Source of the DNA: Planctomycetota bacterium
Lineage (GTDB): Bacteria > Planctomycetota > SZUA-567
DNA: 64,000 bases
Assembly (NCBI GenBank): GCA_031254915.1
Contig: JAIRTL010000097.1
Span: 1 to 64,000 of the forward strand
Direction: 5' to 3'
Of this stretch, positions 6,601 to 18,610 are shown piece by piece (the first letter of the stretch is position 1; each line of letters opens with the position of its first letter). Under the pieces are notes generated by a model. That model was not told where the DNA came from. It searched no databases and worked only from the letters and a program-made list of their open reading frames with translations. The position numbers and the translations under genes are program-made.

Positions 6601-9300
6601 TCAGCGCATCGCCCGTTTCACCGCGGCCAGAAGCCGACGGTCGAGCGCCTCCCCGGCGAAGCCGAGTTCCGTTCCCGCCCTTCTCAGGCGGTCTCCGGGT
6701 TCGCCGGTGACCATGCCGGCGGGATCGGGGGCGATGAGGTCGGCGACCGGATCGGCGAGCAGGTCCCAGAAGGCGCGGTCGACGCCGACGTCGTGCGGGA
6801 AGATGAACCCTCCCCGGCGCGCGAAGGCGAGGAGTTCGGGCAGCGGCAACAGGGAGAGGGCCGCCGGGCCCGGCATGTCGGTACGCATGAGCCGGGAGCG
6901 GATCGAGGCAAGCGCCTGCCCGAGCGCGAGCGCCAGCGGGCTGGCGGACGGATGGCCGAGGGCGCGATTAACCCGGCTCTGCGGCGCGAGCCAGGCGCTT
7001 CCGTCGTCAAGGGTGCGCGTTTCAAGGCGTTGCAGCCAACCCGTCTCCGGCGTTTTTCCGAGGAAATGGATCAGTTCGCGGAAGGAGAGCGCGAGATGGC
7101 GCGCCGGCCGGTCCGGGGCGACCCGGAAATCAAGTTCCTCCGCCGGCTTTCTCGCCTCGCGCACCGCGAAAAGGGCTTCGTCGTCGAACTGGAGCGTCCG
7201 AATGGCGTCGAGGACGATCGATTCCATCCGGTGCTCGACCGCGAACGCCGCTCCGGCGCGGATCGGGTCAGGCGGCGCGTCGCCGCTTGAGAGCGCTTCC
7301 CGCTGGAGGGCGATCGCTTCGTCGCCGAGCGGGACCAGGCGTTCGAAATGCGCGCGCAATCCCGGCGCGGCGCGCCGGCGATGGAGCGCGATCGCGACCG
7401 GAGCCGGCAGCCGTTCGAGCGGGATGCGGTTCAGCCTCATCGCGTCCAGGAACTCTTCCGCCGACATCCCCGACAGGCGCTCGGCCCAGTCGAGGCCGCT
7501 GTACGGGCCGGGCGGTGGCGTGGCGCCGTCGGCGAAAACGTCGTTCAGCCGCGATTCGACAGTTCCCAGCATGACGCCGGGAGCGTCGGAGAGCGACGCG
7601 AACCAGGCGCAGGCGAGGACGCGGTCGAGGAGGCGGTCATGGGCGGCGAGCCAACCCCAGGCCCGGCCATGACCGTCCCTGCGGATCAGGCTTTCCGGGA
7701 GGATCTTCCAGGAGACGCCGCCGACGGGAAGCTCCGCCGCCTGGCAGGCGGCGAGGGCGGCGAGGATGTCCCGGTCGTCATGGCGGCCGGGAACGGCGAG
7801 GCGGTCGAAGACGTCGCCGCCGTCCTCGAAGCGGGGGATGTTCGACTTGGCCAGGGACAGCGTGTCGCGGAGAAGCGCCGTCAGGTCCTCGTGCGCGTAG
7901 GGTTGCGCGAGTTCCGCCGCCCGCAGGGCGTAGCGCATGTTCTGCACCGGTTCGATCCCGGAGAGTTCGTCGAAAAACCAGCCGCAGGACGCATACATGA
8001 GTATCGCGTTCCTGTCGGCTTCGAGAAGCGCCCAAATCCTCCCCGCCTCTTCCGGGGTCGGTCGGCGTTGGGCGTGGCGGTCCAGAAAGGCTTTGCGCGT
8101 TTCCCTGTCCGGCCGGAGAACGACCCGGATATACTCGTTTCGCGCCTCGAGGACGTCCCGGAGAAGCGCGCCCAGCTCGCGGCGCACCGCGTCCCGGACG
8201 CGCGCGCGCAGTGCGTCGAAGGCGAGGCGGAGCGGCCGCCGCCAGGCCTGATTCCAGTCCGGCCGCTGCCGGGCGGAACAGCCGCAGTCGCGGAACCAGC
8301 GGCCGACGCCGTGCCGGCAGCTCCAGGACGAGCCCATCTTGTCTTCGCCGCCCCAGAGCTTGACCTCCCACGTCGGCGGCGCGAGACGGATGCAGTCGCC
8401 GGCGGAGACGGCGGCGAAGCCGTGCGCCGGGGCGATGGCGGAGAAGAGGCGCGACAGCGCCTCCTGGCCGCCTTTTTCATGGTGCCCGTAGATTTCGCCG
8501 TCCGTGACGATGGAGACGATCTGCGGTCCGGGCTCGTCCGGGTCGAAGCAGTCGAGGAGTTCGCGAGCGAGGTCGTCCGGGCGGTTGAGGATGTGGTCGA
8601 AGCTGACCTTGAGATTGAGGCCGGGCGTGTAGAAAATGACGTCGAGATGGCGGTTGAAATGGGTGCGGCCGCCGCCGTCCGTTTCAAAAAGCCTGTATAC
8701 GCGCTTTGTGTCTATCGACCCCATGGAAGCCTCGCGCCAGACCTGCTCGCCGAAGGGCCTGGCCTTGCTCGCCTGGTGGGGTGACAGGATGACGAATTTG
8801 ACGCCGTGGTCCACAAGCGCCCGCACCGTCTCCTTGTCGATGCCGCATTCCGACAGCCACATCCCGTCGGGGGAAAACCCGAAGCGGTGATGGAATTCCT
8901 TCAGCCCCCAAAGGATTTGGGTGTGTCGGTCGCGGGCGTCGCAGAGGGGGAGCATGGCGTGGCCGTAGGCTTGGGCGAGGGCGGAGGAGGGGTTGACGCG
9001 CGCCGCTTCCTCGATGTCGCGGATAAGCCCCGGACATTCGCTGTCGGCCCAGGAAAGAAGGGTCGGACCGAAATTGAAGGACATATGGGGATAATTGTTG
9101 TACAAATCGACGATCCCGCCGTCGGCGTCGTAAATTCGGCTCCTCCCCATGGGCAGGTAGCATTCGGCGGCGATGCGTTCGTTCCAATCGCCCCAGGGCG
9201 CGGCCGAGGGCTGGGGATCGACGCCTCCCGTCCACGGGTTCTCGCGCGGCGGCTGGTAGAAATGGCCGTGGACCATGAGGAGATACGGTGTTTTCGGCAT
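6601..9300 (-). CDS. Glycoside hydrolase family 57 protein with DUF3536-type C-terminus
   Basis: 899 residues, no signal peptide, so cytoplasmic. The N-terminal catalytic barrel has GH57 region 1 at residues 11-18 (HGHFYQPP), the nucleophile Glu151 in MWLSECGID, and the acid/base Asp267 in VTDGEIYGHH. The histidine pair of GH57 follows. GH57 enzymes are retaining alpha-glucan hydrolases, branching enzymes or 4-alpha-glucanotransferases. The long helical C-terminus, with many Arg/Ala helices and no recognisable catalytic motif, matches the DUF3536 architecture. Its substrate is not established; glycogen or maltodextrin turnover is the family expectation. ATG at 9300 has AAAGGGGAG upstream. It diverges from ispE, with a 152-bp shared promoter region. 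On the minus strand a TATACT (9391-9396) could be its -10. Confidence 0.85.
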   Translation of the reverse strand: MPKTPYLLMVHGHFYQPPRENPWTGGVDPQPSAAPWGDWNERIAAECYLPMGRSRIYDADGGIVDLYNNYPHMSFNFGPTLLSWADSECPGLIRDIEEAARVNPSSALAQAYGHAMLPLCDARDRHTQILWGLKEFHHRFGFSPDGMWLSECGIDKETVRALVDHGVKFVILSPHQASKARPFGEQVWREASMGSIDTKRVYRLFETDGGGRTHFNRHLDVIFYTPGLNLKVSFDHILNRPDDLARELLDCFDPDEPGPQIVSIVTDGEIYGHHEKGGQEALSRLFSAIAPAHGFAAVSAGDCIRLAPPTWEVKLWGGEDKMGSSWSCRHGVGRWFRDCGCSARQRPDWNQAWRRPLRLAFDALRARVRDAVRRELGALLRDVLEARNEYIRVVLRPDRETRKAFLDRHAQRRPTPEEAGRIWALLEADRNAILMYASCGWFFDELSGIEPVQNMRYALRAAELAQPYAHEDLTALLRDTLSLAKSNIPRFEDGGDVFDRLAVPGRHDDRDILAALAACQAAELPVGGVSWKILPESLIRRDGHGRAWGWLAAHDRLLDRVLACAWFASLSDAPGVMLGTVESRLNDVFADGATPPPGPYSGLDWAERLSGMSAEEFLDAMRLNRIPLERLPAPVAIALHRRRAAPGLRAHFERLVPLGDEAIALQREALSSGDAPPDPIRAGAAFAVEHRMESIVLDAIRTLQFDDEALFAVREARKPAEELDFRVAPDRPARHLALSFRELIHFLGKTPETGWLQRLETRTLDDGSAWLAPQSRVNRALGHPSASPLALALGQALASIRSRLMRTDMPGPAALSLLPLPELLAFARRGGFIFPHDVGVDRAFWDLLADPVADLIAPDPAGMVTGEPGDRLRRAGTELGFAGEALDRRLLAAVKRAMR

Positions 9301-9452
9301 GGCGGCGCTCCCCTTTCGGATTCGACGCGCCGGATCGGCGGGGCGGCGCCATCCGCGCGTTCGGACGTGACGAAACGATCCGGCGCGCGTAGTATATCAC
9401 GTTCCCCATGGCGCGGGAAAGGCCAAACACCGCGAAAGGAGCGGCAGCGACG

Positions 9453-10343
9453 ATGAAGGCTGACGGCATGGCGGTCGTCGAATCCAGGGCGAAGCTCAAC
9501 CTCTTTCTCGAGGTTCCGCGGAAGCGCGGCGACGGCTACCACGACGTCGAGACATTGATGCGCGAAATCGGCCTCGCGGACCGCCTGGCGTGCCGGCCCA
9601 GGGACGACGACGCCATAACGCTCGAGACGAGCCATCCGGGACTCGCGCGGGACGCCGACAACACCGTTCTCCGCGCCGCCCGGCTCCTGAGGGACGAATG
9701 CGGCGCCAGGGGCGGGCTGCATTTCCGGCTGAAGAAAACCATCCCCCTCGGCGGGGGGCTCGGCGGCGGCAGCTCGAACGGCGCGGCCGCGCTCCGGCTC
9801 GCCGACCAGGCGTTCGGGACCGGATTGAGCGACAGCGACCTCGCCTCCCTCGCCGCCCGCCTCGGTTCCGATATGCCGTTTTTCGTCAGGGGCGGCCTGG
9901 CGCTCGCCGAGGGAAGGGGAGAGCGCCTCACGGCGCTCGATCCGCCGCCGGCCTCTTTTCCGCTCACCCTTTTCCTTTCCGCGATTCACTCCGACACGGC
10001 CAGGGCGTACGCCGGGCTCCGCCTCCCCGGACCCGGAAACGCGAGAACGCACCGGGAATGCCTCGAGGCGTTGGGCGCAGGCGATATGGCCGCCCTGGAT
10101 CAGGCGGCGTTCAACCGCTTCGAAGAGACGGTGTTTCCCGCCTTTCCCGAACTCGATCGTCTCCGCGACGCGCTCGAAGCGGTCACGGGAAGACGGATAC
10201 ACCTCGCGGGCAGCGGGGCTGCGCTCTGGAGCGTCGGGCGGGCCGATGCGGTACGGCCGGCGATCGACGCGAACCCCGCTTTGCAATCGCTGCGAAAATC
10301 CATAGGATTGCGGGTGGTGGAGACGTGCTTCGCCGTCGGGTGA
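9453..10343 (+). CDS. ispE: 4-diphosphocytidyl-2-C-methyl-D-erythritol kinase (IspE)
   Basis: 296-residue GHMP kinase that phosphorylates CDP-methylerythritol in the MEP isoprenoid pathway. The N-terminal AKLNLFLEV, then KRGDGYHDVETLM, is typical of IspE. The ATP-binding loop is PLGGGLGGGSSNGAAALR, with the catalytic Asp region DMPFFV after it. The C-terminal LAGSGAALWSV motif is also conserved. I chose ATG at 9453 because AAAGGAG lies 11 nt upstream. ATGs at 9408 (no ribosome site) and 9468 are alternatives. The pathway enzyme dxr is encoded 29 kb away. A methyltransferase gene follows after 16 bp and znuABC after that. Confidence 0.95.
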   Translation: MKADGMAVVESRAKLNLFLEVPRKRGDGYHDVETLMREIGLADRLACRPRDDDAITLETSHPGLARDADNTVLRAARLLRDECGARGGLHFRLKKTIPLGGGLGGGSSNGAAALRLADQAFGTGLSDSDLASLAARLGSDMPFFVRGGLALAEGRGERLTALDPPPASFPLTLFLSAIHSDTARAYAGLRLPGPGNARTHRECLEALGAGDMAALDQAAFNRFEETVFPAFPELDRLRDALEAVTGRRIHLAGSGAALWSVGRADAVRPAIDANPALQSLRKSIGLRVVETCFAVG

Positions 10344-10359
10344 AACGCGGTGTTCGGGA

Positions 10360-11175
10360 ATGTTCGGGGAAGACGCTGTGACGGACGCAAACGGCGGTTC
10401 GGACAATCGATTCTTCGCCCTGTCGTGGCCGCTCGATTCCTACCGGGCCAGGATGCGCGAGTTCAATGACCGGAAAACCGGCGGCAAGGCGTATTCGCTG
10501 TGGGCGACGCGCTATTGGTGGATTTACGAGTGCATGCGCGAGGAGTTGGCGGCGCGCGGGAACTTGACGATCGCCGACCTGGGCGCCAAAAGCGGCGTTC
10601 TCAAGCGTTTCGCCGGCGACATGCCCGGCTGCGGATGGCTCGGTCTCGGCTGGGGGCTCGACGACGGCCTCCTTCGGGGAATGGGCTACGACCGTTCCGT
10701 CGTCTGCGACTTCGACCAGCCTCTTCCCCTCGAAGACGAATCCGTGGACTTCGCCGCCTTCTCGCATGTCATAGAGCACCTGCCCCGCCCCGAATTCAGC
10801 ATGCGCGAGATCGCCAGGGTGCTTCGGCCGGGGGGGCTCCTCGCCGCGTTGAGCCCGGTCAAGCCCTATCCCGTGTCCGTCCTCTCCGAAAAGCGGTACG
10901 AGCGGCGGCTCAAAAGCGGCAAGGCGAAGCGGGGCGGCCATATCCACGCCTTCAACGCCGGCGGCTGGCGGCGCCTTGTGAAAAAAACCGGGTTGACCCT
11001 GGAAAAACTCGGCGGCAGCTATTTGCTCCGTTCGGCGAAAAACCCGCTCGAGCAATACGCCTGGTGGTTCAGGCTCAACCACCTGTGGGGCGCGCTGTTT
11101 CCGTCCCTCGGGAACGAAATATTCGTCGCGGCGCGGAAAGGCGATGCGCCGCGACGAACAGGAAAGGAAGCGTGA
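10360..11175 (+). CDS. Class I SAM-dependent methyltransferase
   Basis: 271 residues if ATG at 10360 is used. A GTG at 10378 with GGGGAAG just upstream is an equally good start and would give 265 residues. The Rossmann fold shows a modified motif I (IADLGAKSGVLKRF), an acidic motif II region (VVCDFDQPLPLEDESVDFAAFSHVIEHL) and the VLRPGGLLAALSP motif of type-11 methyltransferases. The substrate is unknown. Its stop overlaps the znuA start by ATGA-type coupling, so it is cotranscribed with the zinc importer. A functional link to zinc is not evident. Ends in a basic tail. Confidence 0.8.
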   Translation: MFGEDAVTDANGGSDNRFFALSWPLDSYRARMREFNDRKTGGKAYSLWATRYWWIYECMREELAARGNLTIADLGAKSGVLKRFAGDMPGCGWLGLGWGLDDGLLRGMGYDRSVVCDFDQPLPLEDESVDFAAFSHVIEHLPRPEFSMREIARVLRPGGLLAALSPVKPYPVSVLSEKRYERRLKSGKAKRGGHIHAFNAGGWRRLVKKTGLTLEKLGGSYLLRSAKNPLEQYAWWFRLNHLWGALFPSLGNEIFVAARKGDAPRRTGKEA

Positions 11176-12197
11176 TGCGCGGTTTTCATTTTCTCATGCT
11201 TTTCTCGGCGGCGCTTCTCTGCGGCGTCTGCCAGGCCCGGGAACGGGACGTCGCGCTCATCCGCGGGACCGGCGGGATGCGGGAGCCGGACAGGCCGCTT
11301 CGCGTCGTCGCGACGCTGTTTCCGCAATACGATTTCGCCAGGGCGATCGGCGGGGGCCTGGTTGAGGTTTCCATGCTGCAGCCGCCCGGCGCGGACAGCC
11401 ATTCCTACGAACCCAATCCCTCGGACATGGCCCGTCTCGCCGCCGCCGACCTCGTTCTCTACGCGGGGGACGCGATGGAGCCGTGGGCGGCGCGGATCCG
11501 CGAAGCGGTCGGCGGCGGCGGGCGGAACGGCGCGGCGAAATTTTTCGACGTTTCGAAAGGGATCCGGCTTATCGAGGCGGAAGACAGCGGTCATGATCAT
11601 GACCGCGGCGAAAATGGTCATGACGGCGACGACGACCGCCGAGCCGATCACGGCCATTCGCATTCGGACGACCCGCACTTCTGGCTCGACCCGCTTCTCG
11701 CCGAGATCATGGCCGGGAACATCGCCGAAGCGCTCGCCAAGCTGGCGGACCGGGACGGTTCGGTCCGGACCATAATGGAAAACGCGGAACATTTGGCGTC
11801 GCGGCTGCGCCGGCTGCACGGCGAGTGCGAGGCGGCGGTCCGGAGGGCCGGGCGCACCACGCTCGTCTTCGGCGGCCGGTTCGCCTTCGCCTACTTCTTC
11901 CGCCGGTATGGCCTGGATCAGGTCGGCGTCTACGACGGTTGCGGCCCCGGGGTGGAGCCGAGCGTCCGCCGCATCGTGGACGTGGTGCGCTACGTCAAGG
12001 ACAACGCCATTCCCGTCGTCTACCACGAGGAGCTCGCGGAGCCGCGCATCGCGCGGACGATCGCCGAGGAAACGGGCGCGACGCCGCTCATGGTCCACAG
12101 CCTGCACAACCTGTCGCTCGAGGAATTCGAGGACGGCAAAACCTTCATGGAGCTTATGGAGGCGAACCTGGGCGCCTTCATGCGGGGAATGGAATGA
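11175..12197 (+). CDS. znuA: Zinc/manganese ABC transporter substrate-binding protein (ZnuA type)
   Basis: 340 residues with a secretion signal at the N-terminus (MRGFHFLMLFSAALLCGVCQA). This cluster A-I metal receptor has conserved metal-binding histidines in PPGADSHSYEP and in DPHFWLDP. Between these is a His/Asp-rich loop (about residues 135-165, GHDHDRGENGHDGDDD) typical of zinc-specific ZnuA proteins. A third ligand region is VYHEELAEPR, and the final acidic region lies near the C-terminus. It delivers zinc to the ZnuBC pore in the inner membrane. The ATG overlaps the methyltransferase stop, and GGAAAGGAAG precedes it. The next gene, znuC, overlaps its stop by ATGA. I saw no Zur-box and no zur gene. 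Confidence 0.92.
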   Translation: MRGFHFLMLFSAALLCGVCQARERDVALIRGTGGMREPDRPLRVVATLFPQYDFARAIGGGLVEVSMLQPPGADSHSYEPNPSDMARLAAADLVLYAGDAMEPWAARIREAVGGGGRNGAAKFFDVSKGIRLIEAEDSGHDHDRGENGHDGDDDRRADHGHSHSDDPHFWLDPLLAEIMAGNIAEALAKLADRDGSVRTIMENAEHLASRLRRLHGECEAAVRRAGRTTLVFGGRFAFAYFFRRYGLDQVGVYDGCGPGVEPSVRRIVDVVRYVKDNAIPVVYHEELAEPRIARTIAEETGATPLMVHSLHNLSLEEFEDGKTFMELMEANLGAFMRGME

Positions 12198-12871
12198 CCG
12201 AACCCGCGTTGCGCATCGAAAACCTCACCCTCGGCTACCGCGACCACGTGGCGGTGGACGATCTTTCGCTCGTCGTCGAACGGGGTGAATTCGTCCACAT
12301 CGCCGGCAGGAACGGATCCGGAAAAAGTTCGCTCGCCAAGGCGGCGCTCGGGTTGATCCCGATCTGGTCGGGGACGGTCGCGCTCGGCGTCGCCAAGGAC
12401 AGGATAGGCTATCTCGCACAGGGCGAAGGGCAGGACCCCTCGTTCCCCGCCACCGTGTTCGAAGTCGCGCTCGCCGGACGGCAAAACCTCGGAAAGATTT
12501 TCCCGTTCTATTCGAAGGCGGACCGCGACGCCGCCTGGCGCGCCCTCGACGAGGTCGGCATAGCCGATCTGTCCGGCCGCCGGGTCGGCGAGCTGTCCGG
12601 CGGCCAGCGCCGGCGCGCGCTCATCGCCCGGGCCTTGGCGCGCGATCCCGAGTTCCTCATTCTCGACGAGCCGCTGTCCGGGCTCGACCGGGAATCGGAG
12701 TCCGGTTTGATGCGCCTTCTCGACCGGTTCAACCGCGAGCGCGGCCTGACCGTGATGATGACCACCCACGACCTCGGCCTCGCAGGGCCGGAGGCGCGGG
12801 TCGTGGCGCTCGACGGGCGGATTCTGTACGACGGTCCCGCCGCCGGCCGGGAGGACCGCCGCCATGGATAA
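12194..12871 (+). CDS. znuC: Zinc ABC transporter ATP-binding protein
   Basis: 225 residues, a single ABC ATPase domain. Walker A is GRNGSGKSSL, the Q-loop GYLAQGEGQDPSFP, the signature LSGGQRRRALIARAL, Walker B FLILDEPLSGLD and the switch histidine is in MMTTHDLGL. The Q-loop has an unusual acidic insertion. Start overlaps the znuA stop and its own end overlaps the znuB start by 8 bp, so the three subunits are tightly coupled. The family powers zinc or manganese import. Confidence 0.92.
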   Translation: MTEPALRIENLTLGYRDHVAVDDLSLVVERGEFVHIAGRNGSGKSSLAKAALGLIPIWSGTVALGVAKDRIGYLAQGEGQDPSFPATVFEVALAGRQNLGKIFPFYSKADRDAAWRALDEVGIADLSGRRVGELSGGQRRRALIARALARDPEFLILDEPLSGLDRESESGLMRLLDRFNRERGLTVMMTTHDLGLAGPEARVVALDGRILYDGPAAGREDRRHG

Positions 12872-13682
12872 GGCGATCGAGATTCTTTCGCTCCCCTTCG
12901 TGCAGCGGGCGCTCGTCGTCGGCGTGCTTGTCTCCATCTGCGCCGCGCTCCTCGGCGTCGTCCTCGTCCTCAAGCGCTATTCGCTGATCGGCCACGGCCT
13001 GGCCGACGTCGGCTTCGCGTCGCTGACGACAGGGCTCGCCCTCGGCTTTTCGCCCATCCTCTTTTCCGCGCCGGTCGTGATCGCGGCGTCGTTCGCGATC
13101 ATGCTGGTCAGCCAGCGCTACGGCGCCAGCGGCGACGTCGCGATCGGCGTGTCGTCGACGGGGGCGCTGGCGCTCGGGGTGATCGTCGCCGCGCGCACCA
13201 AGGGGTTCAACGTCGACGTGTACAACTACATGTTCGGCAGCGTTCTGGCCATGAGCCGCGCCGACATGTACCTCACGCTGGCTCTCGCCCTCGTCGTCAT
13301 CCTCCTTTTCCTTCTTTTCTACAACCGGCTGTTTCTCATCGCCTACGACGAAACGTTCGCCCGCGCCAGCGGCATAAACCTCGCCTTTTACCAGTTCCTC
13401 GTCTCCTTCCTCACCGCGCTCACCGTCGTGGTCGGCATGCGGATGATGGGAACGCTTCTCATTTCGAGCCTTATCATCTTCCCCGGAGTCGCCGCCCGGC
13501 GTCTCGCCGCCGGTTTTCGCGGCATGGTCGCCCTCGCCGCCGTCGTCTCGGCGACGTGCTTCATCATCGGGATGATCGTTTCCTTCGTTCTCGACTGGCC
13601 GGTTGGCGCGAGCGTGGTCGCGGCGAACGTCGCGTGTTTCCTGGCGGTGACGGTTTATGGCAAGGTAAAACGGCCGAGGTAA
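12864..13682 (+). CDS. znuB: Zinc ABC transporter permease
   Basis: 272-residue membrane protein of the ABC-3 family with about 8 hydrophobic segments. Family stretches include KRYSLIGHGLADVGFASL near the N-terminus (usually S-LIGDALSH in zinc permeases) and RMMGTLLISSLIIFPGVAAR in the second half. It forms the inner-membrane channel with ZnuC. The start overlaps znuC. It is the last gene of the ispE-methyltransferase-znuABC run; 135 bp follow before mnmG and no clear terminator is visible there. Confidence 0.92.
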   Translation: MDKAIEILSLPFVQRALVVGVLVSICAALLGVVLVLKRYSLIGHGLADVGFASLTTGLALGFSPILFSAPVVIAASFAIMLVSQRYGASGDVAIGVSSTGALALGVIVAARTKGFNVDVYNYMFGSVLAMSRADMYLTLALALVVILLFLLFYNRLFLIAYDETFARASGINLAFYQFLVSFLTALTVVVGMRMMGTLLISSLIIFPGVAARRLAAGFRGMVALAAVVSATCFIIGMIVSFVLDWPVGASVVAANVACFLAVTVYGKVKRPR

Positions 13683-13738
13683 CGATTTCGCCGCGCCGGC
13701 CCGGTTACGCGGCGGAATTCGGGAATGGCATGCCGGGT

Positions 13739-13771
13739 GGAATCACAACTCCGGGCCGCGAACGGCATGGA
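13739..13771 (+). repeat. Repeat family A, short copy
   Basis: About 33 bp, GAATCACAACTCCGGGCCGC followed by GAACGGCATGGA, matching the terminal motif of the long family A elements. Lies 47 bp upstream of the mnmG start, in sense orientation. The rest of the 135-bp gap shows nothing clear. Confidence 0.55.
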
Positions 13772-13817
13772 ATCATCCGGAAAGACACGGAACCAATCGA
13801 ATGACGGGAATATCCTC

Positions 13818-15620
13818 ATGCTCACCCAGGTAGTCGTCGTCGGCGGCGGTCACGCCGGTTGCGAAGCGGCTCTCGCGTCGGCCCGCCTCGGCGCCGACAC
13901 GGTGCTGGTCACCATCAACCCGGACAAGATCGGCCACGTCTCGTGCAACCCCGCCATCGGCGGCGTCGGCAAGGGTCAGCTTGTTCGGGAAATCGACGCC
14001 CTCGGCGGCATGATGGGCCTGGCCGCCGACGCCAACGCCATACAATACCGGATGCTCAATTCGAGCAAGGGGCCGGCGGTGCGGAGCCCCCGCGCCCAGA
14101 TAGACCGCTGGGCCTATCAGAACTGGGTCAAGGCCAGGCTCGAGCGCGAGGACAGGCTCACGATCGTCCAGGACCAGGCGGCGGCGGTCGAGGTGCGGGA
14201 CGGCCGCGTCGCGGCGCTGCGGACGTTCTTCGGCAAACGCATCCGCTGCCGCGCGGTGGTCGTCTGCGCCGGGACGTTTTCCCGCGCCAGGCTGCATCTG
14301 GGCGAATTGGAATGGTCCGGCGGCAGGAACGGCGAACCGGCGGCGCGCTGGCTGTCCGATTCGCTCGCCAGCCTCGGCCTCGAACTGTTCCGCCTGCGCA
14401 CCGACACCTGCCCGCGAATCGACGGGCGGAGCGTCGACTTTTCGAAGCTCGGCGTCGAATCCGGCGACGAAAACCCGCAGCCGTTCAGCTTCCTGACGGA
14501 GCGCGCCGACATCGAACAGCTTCCCTGCCACACCGCCTGGACGAACGAGCGCACCTTCGAGGCGGTGCGGGAAGTCCTCGACCGCTCGCCGGCCATGACC
14601 GGCCGGATCGACGGACTGCCGCCGCGATATTGCCCGAACATCGAAACGAAGGTGGCGCGGTTCCCGGAAAAGCGGACGCATCACCTTTTCATCGAGCCGG
14701 AGGGCCGGAACTCGAACGAGATGTACCTGAACGGCTTTTCGACCTCCATTCCGCCGGAGGCGCAGGAGGAGATGATCCGCAGCGTTCCCGGTCTCGAGAA
14801 GGCGCACGTCGTCCGCTACGGCTACGCGGTCGAATACGACGCCGTCCGTCCGACCCAGTTGCGCGACACCCTGGAGACGAAACGGATCGGCGGATTGTTC
14901 ACCGCCGGGCAGGTGAACGGCACATCCGGATACGAGGAGGCGGCGGCGCAGGGGCTTCTGGCCGGGACGAACGCGGCCCTCCAGGCGGCGGGCCGGCCGC
15001 CCTTCAGGCTGTCCCGCGCCGAGGCGTATATCGGCGTTCTCGTCGACGATTTGACGACGCGCGGCACTGACGAGCCCTACCGTCTGTTCACGAGCCGCGC
15101 CGAAAACCGCCTCGTCCTCCGCCAGGACAACGCGGACCTCCGTCTCACCGGGAAGGCGCGGAGGATCGGCCTCGTCGACCGGGACCGGTTCGGGAAGACG
15201 CTTCGGCTCGAGGCCGCCGTCCTCGCGGCCCGCCGGCTGGCCGGGACGCTTGTGTGCGGGGACGGGCTGTCCGCCGAGCAACTCCTCCGCCGGCCGGAAG
15301 AGACATGGGAGTCCGTCGCCGCCCGCTTCCCCGAACTCGCCGACGTCCCGGCGCGGGCGGCGGAGCAGGTGGAAATAGAGACGAAATACGCCGGGTATAT
15401 CGAGCGGCAGCGGCGTCAGATCGCGCGCCTCGAAAAGAGCGGCAGGCTCGAGATTCCGGACGGGTTCGATTTCAACTCGGTCGTCGGCCTGTCGAGGGAA
15501 GCGAAGGAGAAGCTCACCCGCATCAGGCCGGAAACGCTCGCGCAGGCGCTCGCCGTCTCGGGCGTAAGCCCGGCCGACGGCGCGCTTCTGTTGGTGAAAT
15601 TGCGCCGCCGGGGACGGTGA
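13818..15620 (+). CDS. mnmG: tRNA uridine-5-carboxymethylaminomethyl modification enzyme MnmG (GidA)
   Basis: 600 residues. An FAD-dependent enzyme that, with MnmE, builds the cmnm5 modification at tRNA wobble uridine 34. The N-terminal FAD fingerprint VVVGGGHAGCEAALA is followed by the GidA signatures CNPAIGGVGKGQLVREIDALGG and SSKGPAVRSPRAQID. Further on are GLFTAGQVNGTSGYEEAAAQG and TSRAENRLVLRQDNAD. The C-terminal helical MnmE-binding domain runs to FNSVVGLSREAKEKL near the end. Length is slightly below the usual 620-630. The ribosome site at ATG 13818 is weak (GGGAATAT), and I kept this start because the FAD motif begins five residues later. Confidence 0.95.
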   Translation: MLTQVVVVGGGHAGCEAALASARLGADTVLVTINPDKIGHVSCNPAIGGVGKGQLVREIDALGGMMGLAADANAIQYRMLNSSKGPAVRSPRAQIDRWAYQNWVKARLEREDRLTIVQDQAAAVEVRDGRVAALRTFFGKRIRCRAVVVCAGTFSRARLHLGELEWSGGRNGEPAARWLSDSLASLGLELFRLRTDTCPRIDGRSVDFSKLGVESGDENPQPFSFLTERADIEQLPCHTAWTNERTFEAVREVLDRSPAMTGRIDGLPPRYCPNIETKVARFPEKRTHHLFIEPEGRNSNEMYLNGFSTSIPPEAQEEMIRSVPGLEKAHVVRYGYAVEYDAVRPTQLRDTLETKRIGGLFTAGQVNGTSGYEEAAAQGLLAGTNAALQAAGRPPFRLSRAEAYIGVLVDDLTTRGTDEPYRLFTSRAENRLVLRQDNADLRLTGKARRIGLVDRDRFGKTLRLEAAVLAARRLAGTLVCGDGLSAEQLLRRPEETWESVAARFPELADVPARAAEQVEIETKYAGYIERQRRQIARLEKSGRLEIPDGFDFNSVVGLSREAKEKLTRIRPETLAQALAVSGVSPADGALLLVKLRRRGR

Positions 15621-15758
15621 ACCCGAATTTGACGAACTCCGGGGGCATCCGGCGGACTTTTGGGGATGGTGCCGCTTGCGGGGCGAGGGGTTGATTTTTC
15701 GCCAGGTCGGGCGATGCCGCCGACCGCGCGATGATTCCCGGCGTAAAATGGGACCCAA

Positions 15759-15789
15759 GAATCGCGACTCCGGACCGTGAGCGGCATCC
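15759..15789 (+). repeat. Repeat family A, short copy
   Basis: GAATCGCGACTCCGGACCGT followed by GAGCGGCATCC. Close to the terminal motif of copy A3 read in reverse. In sense orientation to the downstream hppA gene, but upstream of its predicted promoter. Confidence 0.55.
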
Positions 15790-15892
15790 GTTCCCCGGTG
15801 GGGCATGCCCGGGGACGCCGAGCATGGGCACGCCCGGGCGGGGATGCCGCCGCAACGCGTTCGCGCTTCGAAAAATAGGGCGACGAAACGGC

Positions 15893-15920
15893 TTGACCGG
15901 CTTCCGCCCCGAATTATCAT
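15893..15920 (+). promoter_or_regulatory. Sigma70-type promoter for the membrane pyrophosphatase
   Basis: TTGACC (15893-15898), a 16-base spacer, and TATCAT (15915-15920). The predicted transcript start is about 100 nt before the ATG, which has GAGAGGAG upstream. Confidence 0.6.
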
Positions 15921-16022
15921 GGACGCGACGGGGCGAAAACAAGCCGCGTGCCGCCCTCGACGGCGGCGTCACGCGCGGAACGTCTTTCAACGGCTATGCG
16001 GTCTTTCAAGAGAGGAGTAATC

Positions 16023-18527
<2,505 letters not shown>

Positions 18528-18556
18528 TGCCCGGCGGCGGGCGCATCGTCGTCCCG

Positions 18557-18587
18557 GGGGAGGCCCGCGCCGGGTCTCCCCTTTTTT
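18557..18587 (+). terminator. Intrinsic terminator of hppA
   Basis: An 11-bp stem (GGGGAGGCCCG with CGGGTCTCCCC, one G-T pair) with a 3-nt loop is followed by six Ts. It begins 30 bp after the hppA stop. Confidence 0.9.
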
Positions 18588-18610
18588 CGCTTCCCGGTGC
18601 GGGTTTCGGC

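Larger units (their letters stand above)
15621..16022. other. 402-bp intergenic region upstream of the pyrophosphatase
   Basis: Contains a short family A repeat (15759-15789), a GC-rich palindromic run (about 15789-15835) and a good promoter (15893-15920). Frames through it are not supported by ribosome sites or family resemblance. No terminator with a T-run was found after mnmG. Confidence 0.6.
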